Shown: positions 46,041 through 54,479, counted from the first letter of the stretch. The stretch is DNA of 64,000 nucleotides from Pseudomonadota bacterium (GCA_018821715.1 JAHJLN010000160.1:19923-83922), one strand, 5' to 3'. Translations and numbers: made by a program. Notes: generated by a model not told the origin, from the letters alone.

Positions 46041-47000
46041 ATGGAGAAAATCAGACTGGCACTTTTATCGGGCGGAGTCTCTTCGGAAAGAGAGGTTTCC
46101 CTTAACAGCGGCAAACAGGTATTTAATGCCCTTGATAAGGACAAGTATGATATCACGCAATATGATCCTAAATTTGACCTGAAACAACTGGTAATTGACT
46201 CGGACAAGATTGACGCTGCCCTGATCATTCTGCACGGTCCTTTTGGAGAGGACGGAACCGTCCAGGGGCTTTTGGACCTGCTGGATATTCCCTATCAGGG
46301 TGCAGGGGTCCTGGGAAGCGCCATGGCCATGAACAAGCTGGTTGCCAAGAGACTTTATGAAGGCGCCCGGGTGCCGACCCCCTCGTATCTGTCCTTTTCA
46401 ATGCACGAAAAAATTGAACCGGCTGAAATTGTGGAAGTGTTGGACCTGCCCGTGGTGGTAAAACCGGCCTGTGCCGGATCAAGTGTCGGGATGACCATCG
46501 TCAAGACGGCAAAAGATCTGGAAGATGCCATCAAACTGGGGTTTGCCCATGATGACTGCATTATTATTGAAAAATATATAAAAGGGATTGAGCTGACCTG
46601 CGGGGTCCTTGGAAATGAAACATTAGAGGCATTGCCGGTCATTGAAATCATCCCGGGTGAAGGCCATGAGTTTTTTGATTACACGGCAAAATATGTTGCC
46701 GGTGAAACCCATGAAATCTGCCCTGCCCGTATTGACGAGGCCACCACAAAAAAAGTTCAACAACTTGCCGTTAAAGCCCATCAAGCCCTTTTTCTAAAAG
46801 GATATTCCAGAACAGATCTGATCTTGAGCAACACCGACGTGTGGGTTCTTGAAACCAATACCATTCCGGGAATGACGGCGACCAGTCTTTTTCCCCAGTC
46901 TGCACAGGTTGCAGGATATTCTTTTACACAACTTTTAGACCAACTCATTCAACTTGCAATCAAAGAACATTCAAAACAAAAACTAAGGAGAGCTACATGA
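46041..47000 (+). CDS. ddl: D-alanine--D-alanine ligase
   Basis: A 319-aa ATP-grasp enzyme that makes the D-Ala-D-Ala dipeptide for peptidoglycan. Visible motifs are LLSGGVSSEREVSLNSG near the start, HGPFGEDGTVQGLLDLLDIPYQGAGVLGSAMAMNK, VVVKPACAGSSVGMTIV, EKYIKGIELTCGVLGN and the Mg/ATP site VLETNTIPGMT. Normal length. Ribosome site CAGGAGGTTAAA. Its stop overlaps the purD-purE start by 4 bp. Confidence 0.95.
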   Translation: MEKIRLALLSGGVSSEREVSLNSGKQVFNALDKDKYDITQYDPKFDLKQLVIDSDKIDAALIILHGPFGEDGTVQGLLDLLDIPYQGAGVLGSAMAMNKLVAKRLYEGARVPTPSYLSFSMHEKIEPAEIVEVLDLPVVVKPACAGSSVGMTIVKTAKDLEDAIKLGFAHDDCIIIEKYIKGIELTCGVLGNETLEALPVIEIIPGEGHEFFDYTAKYVAGETHEICPARIDEATTKKVQQLAVKAHQALFLKGYSRTDLILSNTDVWVLETNTIPGMTATSLFPQSAQVAGYSFTQLLDQLIQLAIKEHSKQKLRRAT

Positions 47001-48760
47001 AGATTCTAGTCATTGGTGGTGGTGGCCGTGAACATACAATGGTTTGGAAAATATCCAAAAGCCCGCTGGTGGAAAAAATATATTGCGCCCCGGGAAATGC
47101 CGGCACCCACGACCTTGCAGAGTCTGTTCCCATCAATGCCGAAGATATTGATGCCCTGGCGGCTTTTGCCAAGAAAAATGAAATCGATCTCACGGTTGTC
47201 GGCCCGGAAGGACCTCTGGTCAAAGGCATTGCAGATGTTTTTGAAGCAATGGGACTAAAGGTATTTGGCCCCAGCAAGGCTGCGGCAAGACTTGAAGGCA
47301 GCAAGGATTTTTCAAAACAGCATATGCTCAAGTACAATATCCCCTGTGCCATGGGTAAAGCATTTACAGATACCGGCAAGGCCAAAGCCTATGCCAAAGC
47401 GCTCGGGGCCCCCTGCGTGGTCAAGGCAGACGGACTTGCCGCCGGCAAAGGGGTGATCATCTGTTCAACCCTTGATGAAGCAAATGAGGCCATTGATGCC
47501 ATGATCAATGACAACGCCTTTGGCGATGCCGGCGCCATTGTAGTGGTAGAAGAATGCCTTAAAGGAGAAGAAGCCTCTTTTATTGCATTAACCGATGGAA
47601 AAACAGTTCTGCCGCTGCCTGAATCCCAGGACCATAAAAGAATCTTTGATAATGATGAAGGCCCCAATACCGGTGGCATGGGAGCATATTCCCCTGCACC
47701 GGTCTTAGATCACATGCTCCGGGAAAAAGCCATGAAAGAGGTTATGATCCCGGCTGTCCAAGGCATGGCCAAAGAAGGCACTCCCTTTAAGGGCGTTCTA
47801 TATGCAGGCCTTATGGTGGATAAAGACCAGATAAAAGTACTTGAGTTTAACACCAGACTGGGTGACCCTGAAACACAGCCCATTCTAATGAGACTGGAAA
47901 ATGACCTTGTTCCCCTGATGGAAGCCTGCTGTGATAAAACCCTGCATAATTTTTCAACCCGAATCGACCCGAGAGCGGCAATGTGTGTCGTCATTTCTTC
48001 CGGCGGATATCCGGGCCCATATGAGACAGGGCAAGAAATCTTTGGCATTGATAAGGCAAACAAAGTTGAGGATACGGTTGTCTTTCATGCAGGCACTGCA
48101 TTAAAAGACGGCAAGGTGGTCACTGCAGGCGGCAGGGTCCTGGGGGTAACCTCCCTGGGTGAAACCGTTAAACAAGCCATTGACAGGGCATATGAAGCCT
48201 GTGAGAAAATTTCATTCAATAAGCATTTCTTTAGAAAAGATATCGGTGCAAAGGCTTTAAAACGCCTTTCCATCCCCCCCCAGGTGGGCGTTATCATGGG
48301 AAGTGACTCTGATTTTCCTGTCATGGAAAAAGCGCTGTCCATCCTCAAAAAATTTGATATCCCCTATTATGTCACGGTTGCCTCTGCCCACAGAACCCCG
48401 GAAAGAGCCGCCAGGCTTGCCAGTGAGGCCAAGGAAAAAGGAATAAAAGTGCTGATCTGCGGAGCCGGCCATGCAGCACACCTGGCAGGCGTCATCGCCG
48501 CCCATACCACCCTTCCCGTATTAGGGGTTCCCATAGATTCATCTGCACTTAAAGGAATGGATTCATTGCTGGCAACGGTTCAGATGCCGCCGGGAATTCC
48601 CGTGTCCACCATGGCCATCGGGAAATCAGGCGCTTATAATGCCGGTATCTCCGCTGCCCAGATTATTGCACTCTCAGATCCTGTGCTGGCCCAAAAACTT
48701 GTGGCCTTTAAACAGGAAATGGCAGACAAGGTCAATAAAAAGGCCAGGTCTTTTGCATGA
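46997..48760 (+). CDS. purD: PurD-PurE fusion (GAR synthetase + N5-CAIR mutase)
   Basis: A 587-aa fusion of two purine-synthesis enzymes. Residues 1-~423 are PurD (phosphoribosylamine-glycine ligase): ILVIGGGGREHTMVWK at the start, VVKADGLAAGKGVIIC, the PDNEG-like NDEGPNTGGMGAYSPAP and VLEFNTRLGDPETQP. Residues ~429-587 are PurE (N5-carboxyaminoimidazole ribonucleotide mutase): VGVIMGSDSDFPVMEKAL, ASAHRTPERA, GAGHAAHLAGVIAAHTTLPVLGVP and the closing GKSGAYNAGISAAQI. Both appear complete. The class I PurE implies a partner PurK, which is not in the window. The enzymes are steps 2 and 6 of the pathway, so fusion probably serves co-expression rather than channelling. Confidence 0.93.
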   Translation: MKILVIGGGGREHTMVWKISKSPLVEKIYCAPGNAGTHDLAESVPINAEDIDALAAFAKKNEIDLTVVGPEGPLVKGIADVFEAMGLKVFGPSKAAARLEGSKDFSKQHMLKYNIPCAMGKAFTDTGKAKAYAKALGAPCVVKADGLAAGKGVIICSTLDEANEAIDAMINDNAFGDAGAIVVVEECLKGEEASFIALTDGKTVLPLPESQDHKRIFDNDEGPNTGGMGAYSPAPVLDHMLREKAMKEVMIPAVQGMAKEGTPFKGVLYAGLMVDKDQIKVLEFNTRLGDPETQPILMRLENDLVPLMEACCDKTLHNFSTRIDPRAAMCVVISSGGYPGPYETGQEIFGIDKANKVEDTVVFHAGTALKDGKVVTAGGRVLGVTSLGETVKQAIDRAYEACEKISFNKHFFRKDIGAKALKRLSIPPQVGVIMGSDSDFPVMEKALSILKKFDIPYYVTVASAHRTPERAARLASEAKEKGIKVLICGAGHAAHLAGVIAAHTTLPVLGVPIDSSALKGMDSLLATVQMPPGIPVSTMAIGKSGAYNAGISAAQIIALSDPVLAQKLVAFKQEMADKVNKKARSFA

Positions 48761-49397
48761 TGAAAAAAAAATAGTCTGTATTGATCCTGAAACTCCGGAC
48801 ACTGATATTATCATTAAAGCCGGAAAAATCATCCAAAACAATGGCGTGGTGATTTTTCCGGCTAAATGCCTTTATGGGGTTGCAGCCAATGCGTTAAATG
48901 AAAAAGCGGTTGAAAAAGTATTCCAGTTAAAGCAACGACCGTTGAACAACCCGATTCTCGTCCTTATCCCTGATAAAAAAATGCTCTTGACTCTTGTCAA
49001 ATCAATCCCAAAACCTGCTGAAAAACTGATGGATGCCTTCTGGCCCGGAAACCTGACCCTTGTCTTTGAAGCAAGCAGCAATATCCCCAAACTGTTAACC
49101 GCCGGTACAGGAAAAATCGGCATAAGAATTCCAGCTCACCCGGTTGCAAAAGCCCTTGTTGAATATGTAAACCTTCCCATCACCGGTACCAGCGCCAATC
49201 TGTCAGGGCAAAACAGCTGTAACCAGGCTTGCCGGCTTGACCCCGCCATTATCGACCATGCCGACCTGGTGCTGGACGCAGGTACTTTAAAAGGCGGCAA
49301 AGGCTCAACCATTGCAGATGTGACCACAGCAGCCATTACGATCCTTCGGGAAGGCGAAGTTACGGCAGACCAGATCAATAAAACTCTGGCAAGTTGA
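48753..49397 (+). CDS. Sua5/YrdC-type threonylcarbamoyl-AMP synthase (start uncertain)
   Basis: This enzyme forms threonylcarbamoyl-AMP from threonine, bicarbonate and ATP for the t6A37 modification of ANN-decoding tRNAs. Motifs are GVVIFPAKCLYGVAANA (substrate tunnel), KQRPLNNPILVLI (KRP.xxP.. RNA/ATP motif), LTAGTGKIGIRIPAHPVAKAL and PITGTSANLSGQ. The ORF-track start (48639) lies deep inside purE and is not credible. In this frame the only near start is TTG 48753. The natural ATGATG at 48757 overlapping the PurE stop runs through nine A's into a TAG one frame off. One extra A, by slippage or sequence error, would give MMKKKIVCIDPE.... See findings. Confidence 0.85.
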   Translation: MHDEKKIVCIDPETPDTDIIIKAGKIIQNNGVVIFPAKCLYGVAANALNEKAVEKVFQLKQRPLNNPILVLIPDKKMLLTLVKSIPKPAEKLMDAFWPGNLTLVFEASSNIPKLLTAGTGKIGIRIPAHPVAKALVEYVNLPITGTSANLSGQNSCNQACRLDPAIIDHADLVLDAGTLKGGKGSTIADVTTAAITILREGEVTADQINKTLAS

Positions 49398-49459
49398 CAT
49401 TTTAGACACCATAATTTCATTGACAAATCCCCTGTTTTCCCATAATAAAGAACAATCAT

Positions 49460-49546
49460 GCCGGAGTGGTGGAATTGGTAGACGCAGAGGACTCAAAATC
49501 CTCCGGGCGCAAGCCCTTGCGAGTTCAAGTCTCGCCTCCGGTACCA
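49460..49546 (+). tRNA. tRNA-Leu (CAA)
   Basis: An 87-nt class II tRNA. Acceptor stem GCCGGAG pairs with CTCCGGT (one terminal G-U). Anticodon stem GAGGA/TCCTC encloses loop CTCAAAA with anticodon CAA, reading UUG. A long variable arm (GGGCGCAAGCCCTTGCG region) and T arm GAGTTCAAGTCTC follow. The 3' CCA is encoded. Confidence 0.95.
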
Positions 49547-49555
49547 AATAAACAC

Positions 49556-49588
49556 AAGGGTTTGACCGTTTTCGGTTAAACCCTTTTT
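49556..49588 (+). terminator. Terminator of the tRNA-Leu transcript
   Basis: AAGGGTTTGACCG (49556-49568), a TTTT loop, then CGGTTAAACCCTT (49573-49585) form a 13-bp stem with one G-U pair followed by a T-rich run, starting 9 bp after the tRNA 3' end. Confidence 0.85.
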
Positions 49589-49813
49589 GTTTAATGCCTG
49601 TTTACAAACTCGCTCCTGCCCCCATCCTGTCCCCATTTTTATTGTTAAGCTGAGTGATATAATTTTATCAATAGTTCAGCATTTGGCTTTCAGGGATAGC
49701 CTTAGTTGTTCCGGTGTGTGTCTTTTAATAGGTTTTTCAAAGTATCTATATATTTAGGAATAATCAGTCATGCTGAAAAACCAATGGAGGATAATGATTC
49801 TTTGCAATGGAAT

Positions 49814-51712
49814 TTATACAATTCCCCGGCATTTCAGGACAGGGACATTGTACCGCTCATGATGGGTCAGTTCCATCCAATGGTTCTGAAGGGCCATGTC
49901 GGCAAAATTAACGGGCAAGATATCATCATTAAGCCTGAAGCATCTCTTCTGCCATTTCTTTACCGTGTCAGCGGGAAGCTGCGAATCAATCATTATCCCA
50001 TCCAGATGGGATAATGCCCTTAACTCTGCCTCCTCCGGCAGGTTATCCCTGTCCCAGAGAAATATCTGTCGTCCCATATCAGCCTGGAACCACAGATCGG
50101 TTCGCCTGGAGATCACTGTGAATTGAACTGCCCGGTTCCCGGGCTTTGGATAGAGATAGTGCCGGTCATGATCCAGGAAATGGGGCCTCTGGATAGCCAT
50201 GATTGAAAGGATCTGCTCTATATCCGGCAAGTGTTCCGGCGTAATGAAAACAATCTCCGCGGGAACAAACGGATTGTTTTCAGACAGCATCCTTAAAACT
50301 GTTTTCATGTAGATTTGATCAGTCACGCCGGGACCGAAGAATACCTGGTAAGGAGAGGTCAGCAGGCCTGACAGCGGTTCAATCTCTTCGATCGGGCGCT
50401 GGTGATAAAAGATCAGTTTTGAAACAAACTGCCTGCCTTCAAGCGTGACATAACCATCTTGGCAGGTGTCATTCTTGAAAGCCACATCAAGATCCGGGAA
50501 GACGCACAGGGTGACATCAAAAAGCGCTTCGGCCGAGTCCAGTGCACGCCGCATGTCATGGGGGGTAAAATCCTTCGTGCTGATGAGGGTGTAGGGCGGA
50601 TTTGTTTCATAGGTCAGTCCCAGTTCCCGCTGTTTTTTCCTGAATTGTGTGCCCGGCAGCACCAGGAGCGGAAATACCTGAATATGGTCATACAGGTGAT
50701 GATCATACACAAACTCAAGCGTCTGTTTAAACCCTGACAGTGTATCTCCGGGAAGGCCGAAAATCAGATCCACGGTGGGGGCAATACCGACAGCCTGGAG
50801 CTGTTTTACACCGTTCAGAAAGGCTGCAAGATCTGTTGGCCGGTTCATCAGCTTCAGGGCGGCCGGATTGGTACTCTGCAACCCTACCTCAAACCCTTTA
50901 AATCCAGCGTTTTTATATAATTCAGCAGTCACCCGATCCACAGATTCTGCCCGAATTTCACTGATCAGGGCAATCTGTCCCTTTTCGTTTAACCCCGCGA
51001 TTTTTTCCAGCAGCACAGGCAGACCTGGCCGTGAGTTCAAGGAGGGATCCAGAAGATATATTTCAGCAACCTGATGGTCCATGGCCCAGAAAATACTATC
51101 CAGTACTATCCGGTCAGGGGCAATGCTGCGTTTGTTTTTAGACTTGTTGTAATAGCAGAATCCGCATCGATAGGGACACCCCCTCTGGGTTTCCAGGAGC
51201 ATCACATTCTCTAATCCCGGTGCCAGGTACCCGTTCACATAGGGGCTACCCTGTGAGAGAAAACAGGTTCCTGAACCATCTGAACCGCAACCCTGATGCC
51301 ACGGCGCATCTGATGTGAGAAGGCTTGTAAACATGGTCTCTCCTTCACCGTAAACATAAAAATCAACTACCGAAGATTGTATCCGGGTATTGTCCGGCGT
51401 GATTTCAGGACCGCCAAAGATGATGCGGGTCTGGATCTCCTGTTTGATACATTCGGCAATATACAGCGATCGATCAAGGTTCCAGCAGAAAACCGTAAAG
51501 CCCAGGATATCGGGTCTGCGTTCAACAATGTACCGGATCAGGGCCTGATCTGCCGCATACGAAGCCATACTTTCCGGAACAATATCGACACAGCAGTCAG
51601 GAATCCCGGCTACCGCCTGTTTGAGATATGCTGCACCCAATGGAATATTGCCGGTTTTTACACCAAAATTGAGCTGGGGTATGGGAAGCTGAATCAAAAG
51701 GACTTTTTTCAT
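49814..51712 (-). CDS. B12-binding-domain radical SAM protein (DUF4080 type)
   Basis: A 632-aa protein. The N-terminal cobalamin-binding-like Rossmann domain (about 1-140) begins KKVLLIQLPIPQLNFGVKTGNIPLGAAYLKQ. It lacks the classic DxHxxG, as is common in this class. The radical SAM core follows, with the cluster motif CPYRCGFCYYNKS near residue 182 and EVGLQSTNPAALKLMNR further on. The C-terminal ~200 residues are a variable domain of the type often labelled DUF4080. Such enzymes carry out methylations or other radical chemistry, and no substrate can be assigned. It is monocistronic and points away from the tRNA terminator. Confidence 0.85.
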   Translation of the reverse strand: MKKVLLIQLPIPQLNFGVKTGNIPLGAAYLKQAVAGIPDCCVDIVPESMASYAADQALIRYIVERRPDILGFTVFCWNLDRSLYIAECIKQEIQTRIIFGGPEITPDNTRIQSSVVDFYVYGEGETMFTSLLTSDAPWHQGCGSDGSGTCFLSQGSPYVNGYLAPGLENVMLLETQRGCPYRCGFCYYNKSKNKRSIAPDRIVLDSIFWAMDHQVAEIYLLDPSLNSRPGLPVLLEKIAGLNEKGQIALISEIRAESVDRVTAELYKNAGFKGFEVGLQSTNPAALKLMNRPTDLAAFLNGVKQLQAVGIAPTVDLIFGLPGDTLSGFKQTLEFVYDHHLYDHIQVFPLLVLPGTQFRKKQRELGLTYETNPPYTLISTKDFTPHDMRRALDSAEALFDVTLCVFPDLDVAFKNDTCQDGYVTLEGRQFVSKLIFYHQRPIEEIEPLSGLLTSPYQVFFGPGVTDQIYMKTVLRMLSENNPFVPAEIVFITPEHLPDIEQILSIMAIQRPHFLDHDRHYLYPKPGNRAVQFTVISRRTDLWFQADMGRQIFLWDRDNLPEEAELRALSHLDGIMIDSQLPADTVKKWQKRCFRLNDDILPVNFADMALQNHWMELTHHERYNVPVLKCRGIV

Positions 51713-51989
51713 GATGGCAAAATGTATTACAATCCAAAGCCAATAACAAGGGATAAAAATGCTTCCGGAATAGGGACATATTTTACTATATTCCAGGTCA
51801 ATCCGACATTCCCCAGACTATAACCATTCTGACATCAAAAATATCAGACCGTCTGGGTTTGATGGTAAAGTGATTTGTACCAGTATCTTAAAGATTTCAA
51901 ACTGTGGACTTTGTCCATTTATGTAGCGAGTTTGTTTTGTTGTGACTTACCCCGCCGCCAGAAGCCAACACAAAAAATCTTGTGAAAAA

Positions 51990-52187
51990 TTATTCGGTGT
52001 CACTGTCACCAATAAAGGGACACATGTTGTGTCGGATCAATGGAATAGTTGCACCTAAGCGGGAGACCCGTTTGTTAACATCCTCGAAAGGCTGCAGATA
52101 TGGCAGGTGTATCATTATAAAAAAAGCCTGTTCAAACGGATCGGAAAAGGCACAGGCTTTCGTGCCATGCAATATGACGCGCGACAC
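51990..52187 (-). pseudogene. Fic-domain protein remnant
   Basis: The minus-strand frame contains FSDPFEQAFFIMIHLPYLQPFEDVNKRVSRLGATIPLIRHNMCP, a clear piece of the Fic core: PF-x-D-x-NKR is the variant of HPFxxGNGR found in one widespread Fic subfamily. Only about 50 residues of a normally 300-400-residue protein remain. The frame starts at a GTG inside the inverted repeat and ends in unrelated IGDSDTE. It is a decayed gene fragment, not a functional AMP-transferase. Confidence 0.72.
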
Positions 52188-52230
52188 TAAAGCGCGTCAA
52201 TAATATGTCACGCTTTAGTGTCGCGCGTCA
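52175..52230. repeat. 20-bp perfect inverted repeat
   Basis: TGACGCGCGACACTAAAGCG (52175-52194) is exactly mirrored by CGCTTTAGTGTCGCGCGTCA (52211-52230) with a 16-nt spacer. The left arm can also fold with GCGCGTC at 52192-52198, giving a second, mutually exclusive hairpin. It marks the boundary between the Fic remnant and the metF terminator. Confidence 0.75.
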
Positions 52231-52242
52231 ATAAAAAAAATA

Positions 52243-52279
52243 AACCCGGCCTGAAAAGTGGTTCTTTTCAGGCCGGGTT
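52243..52279 (-). terminator. Terminator of the metF-hdr operon
   Basis: A perfect 16-bp stem (AACCCGGCCTGAAAAG / CTTTTCAGGCCGGGTT) with a 5-nt loop. On the minus strand it is followed by TTATTTTTTTTATT. It lies 18 bp after the metF stop. Confidence 0.9.
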
Positions 52280-52296
52280 CTTGATGCTTGATGCTG

Positions 52297-53229
52297 TTAA
52301 ACAACCGGTCTTGGCAATACTCCGGCTCTTTTGGCAATTTCAGGGACCATGTGCTCCCATTCAATGGCCATCATGTGGACACCGGCCACACCTTCCATCT
52401 CCTTGAACTCTGCAACCTGTTCCAGGGCAAATTTGATGCCCTCTTCCGACTGGTCTTTTTTATCCACGCCTTTAAGGCGTTTGATCAGAGAATCGGGAAT
52501 ATCCATGCCCGGGACGAATTTTGACATGAAGTTTGCCATGCCGGCATTTTTCATGGGGGTAACCCCTGCCAGGATATAGCATTTTTCGTGGAGCCCCATG
52601 TCAACGACTTTTTTCATGAAGTCCCTGAATTTTTCCATGTTGAAAATGCATTGGGTCTGGATAAAATCAGCACCGGCTTCTATTTTGTTGGCAAGGCGAT
52701 AAACCCTGTATTCATAGGGGTCTGCAAATGGATTGGCTGCGGCGCCGATAAACATTTTAGGCGGCACATCAATATCTTCGTCATTGAGGAACTTTCCTTC
52801 ATCCCTCATTTTTTTGACCATGGCAATCAGCTGCATGGAATCAATATCATGAACATTTTTTGCATCCGGGTGATTCCCAAATGTCTGATGATCCCCTGAA
52901 AGACAGAGCATGTTTCGAATCCCCAGGGCATAGGCGCCCAGGATATCACTCATCATAGCCAGGCGGTTTCGATCCCTGCAGACCATCTGGAAATTGGGTT
53001 CAAGCCCTTCTTCGATCATCAGTACAGACCCTGCCATGGAAGACATTCTGACCACGGCTGTCTGGTTATCCGTCATATTTACGGCATCTACATTGCCTTT
53101 AAGGTGTTTTAATTTATCTTTCAAATGCGCTACATTGGCACCTTTTGGTGGCCCGCATTCTCCTGTAAATGCGAAGTGTCCGGCTTTTAGAACCTTTTCA
53201 AGGTTACTGCCTGATTTAAGCTCACTCAT
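52297..53229 (-). CDS. metF: Methylenetetrahydrofolate reductase, MetF type (copy 1)
   Basis: A 310-aa TIM-barrel flavoprotein for methylene-THF/methyl-THF interconversion. Features are TGECGPPKGANVAHL at the start (the catalytic-Glu region of MetF), VNMTDNQTAVVRMSS, NMLCLSGDHQTFGNHPDAKNVHDIDS, and GADFIQTQCIFNMEKFRDFM with YILAGVTPMKNAGMANFMSKFVPG. It is the last gene of the leftward operon, 22 bp after the MetV-like gene. In MetFV complexes of acetogens MetF lacks NADH binding and takes electrons via MetV and partners. That is likely here too. Confidence 0.92.
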   Translation of the reverse strand: MSELKSGSNLEKVLKAGHFAFTGECGPPKGANVAHLKDKLKHLKGNVDAVNMTDNQTAVVRMSSMAGSVLMIEEGLEPNFQMVCRDRNRLAMMSDILGAYALGIRNMLCLSGDHQTFGNHPDAKNVHDIDSMQLIAMVKKMRDEGKFLNDEDIDVPPKMFIGAAANPFADPYEYRVYRLANKIEAGADFIQTQCIFNMEKFRDFMKKVVDMGLHEKCYILAGVTPMKNAGMANFMSKFVPGMDIPDSLIKRLKGVDKKDQSEEGIKFALEQVAEFKEMEGVAGVHMMAIEWEHMVPEIAKRAGVLPRPVV

Positions 53230-53251
53230 TGTGGGTTCTCTCCTTTGTCTG

Positions 53252-53929
53252 TTATATATTTCCCTGAACCAATTCTTCCCTGATACTTCTTCTCGGTCCG
53301 CCGTCTCTGGCTGTTCTCCAGTTTTTAATCCCTTTTACACCAATAAGGTCTTCAAGCCTGCCGGCATCCATTTTCTTTCTCACAATAGAATCCCAGATGC
53401 ATTCTGTTTCTTTATTCACTTCACAGATACCGCCGGATGATCCGCCGCAGGGGCCGTTCATCAAGCTTTTTGCACACCTGGCAATGGGGCACAGCCCGCC
53501 GAAATTATGGATACCACAGGTACCGCAGCCTGCGCACCGTTCTTCCCATATGCCGTGCTGAGTGGCTCCACCAAAAAAGGTGGTATTAACCCCAGGATAA
53601 AATGTCTGGTCTTTATACATTTCAGATAGAAACTGGGGGCCGACACCGCAGGCCAGAGAAATCACTGCATCATAGTCACCCACTTTTTCACTGATTCCGG
53701 CCACATATTCTATGTCACACTGTCTTTCTAACACATCAATATCAATCTCAATGTCGTTTCCCTGTTTTTTCCTGGCAATTTTCATTGAGGATGCCAGTAT
53801 TTCAACTTCTTTTAACCCGCCGACATTGCAGACAGTAACGCACCCTTTGCATCCTGCGATGAGAATCTTTTTATTGTCTTCCACCATCGCTAAAATCTCC
53901 TGTAGAGACTTTCGATCTGCTACTATCAT
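53252..53929 (-). CDS. metV: MetV-like MTHFR C-terminal zinc/iron-sulfur protein
   Basis: A 225-aa Cys-rich protein of the MTHFR_C family (PF12225 type). Cysteines occur in ILIAGCKGCVTVCNVGG, SLACGVGPQFL, RCAGCGTCGIHNFGGLCPIARCAKSLMNGPCGG and GGICEVNKETECIW. In Moorella the homologue MetV binds MetF and carries Fe-S or zinc sites linking it to HdrABC-MvhD. The gene order here (mvhD-like, metV, metF) supports the same role: electron hand-over between the Hdr module and MetF. Confidence 0.87.
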   Translation of the reverse strand: MIVADRKSLQEILAMVEDNKKILIAGCKGCVTVCNVGGLKEVEILASSMKIARKKQGNDIEIDIDVLERQCDIEYVAGISEKVGDYDAVISLACGVGPQFLSEMYKDQTFYPGVNTTFFGGATQHGIWEERCAGCGTCGIHNFGGLCPIARCAKSLMNGPCGGSSGGICEVNKETECIWDSIVRKKMDAGRLEDLIGVKGIKNWRTARDGGPRRSIREELVQGNI

Positions 53930-54008
53930 TGTTCACCTCTATCTTTTTTTCAAACCCTGCCGAAAGCGTTCCGCTGTCCGGCAGGGTTTAATTAATTATT
54001 AACTCCAC

Positions 54009-54434
54009 CTATGCCGCAGTATTGCTTTTCACAGGTGTTGGTCCTAGGCCTCTTATCTGTTCCACCATTTCATTGGCAATCTCGGCAAACCGTGCACCCT
54101 GGGCTGAAGAAAGATTGTACATCTCCACCCGTTCAGGTTCAATCCCCAGTTCCGTCAGGGTTCTTTTCACGTATTCAACCTTTCTTCTGGCTTTAAGATT
54201 ACCTTCCAAATAGTGGCATTCGCCTTCAAGACATCCTGCCACATATACTCCGTCCGCACCATCCTCAATGGCATTTAAAAGATGGAGGATATCCACCCTG
54301 CCTGTGCACGGCACCTGAATAATTTTGACATCTGCAGGATAGGAGAGTCGCATGGAACCTGCCAGGTCCCCGGCTGCATACGCTCAGTACTGACAGCAAA
54401 AAGCGATTATCCTGGGTTCAAATTCTTGGGTCAT
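54009..54434 (-). CDS. mvhD: MvhD-like hydrogenase/Hdr iron-sulfur subunit, selenoprotein (in-frame TGA)
   Basis: 141 aa including a selenocysteine. The ORF track starts it at the internal Met 54353. The real frame begins at ATG 54434 with GGAGG seven bases upstream, and reads through a TGA at 54384-54386 (residue 17). This gives FCCQY-U-AYAAGDLAG, where MvhD homologues have Cys in the FxCxWC/SYAGADLAG motif. Downstream are VPCTGRVDILHLLNAIEDGADGVYVAGCLEGECHYLEGN, the conserved second half. MvhD passes electrons between HdrA and a partner dehydrogenase. Here it would connect the HdrA fusion to the MetFV module. A hairpin 13 nt after the TGA could be the SECIS. Confidence 0.88.
54354..54370 (-). 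promoter_or_regulatory. Putative bacterial SECIS hairpin of the mvhD-like gene
   Basis: Beginning 14 nt after the TGA, GGGACCT pairs with AGGTTCC (one G-U) around a GGC loop. Position and size fit the bacterial SECIS bound by SelB. Energy not computed. Confidence 0.5.
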
Positions 54435-54479
54435 TATTCGCCTCCATTAATCCTGATGATTAAAAGTTTACACATAATC

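Larger units (their letters stand above)
51713..52296. other. 584-bp region with gene debris and repeats
   Basis: Contains the Fic-domain remnant (51990-52187), the 20-bp inverted repeat (52175-52230) and the metF terminator (52243-52279). The first ~270 bp hold no gene I can support. The words AGGGACATATTTTACTATATTCC (near 51774) and AAGGGACACATG (near 52015) resemble debris seen around mobile-element remnants, but this is weak. Confidence 0.5.

Noticed and set aside
48639-48752. ORF-track start of the Sua5 protein
   Set aside because: The extra 38 residues are an out-of-frame read of purE; the family's homology begins after 48770.
49600-49813. Possible island attachment site next to tRNA-Leu
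   Set aside because: No integrase gene and no direct repeat of the tRNA 3' end was found nearby.
51770-52030. AGGGACATATTTT / AGGGACACATG words as transposon remnants
   Set aside because: Too short and too degenerate to support an element; noted only as possible debris.
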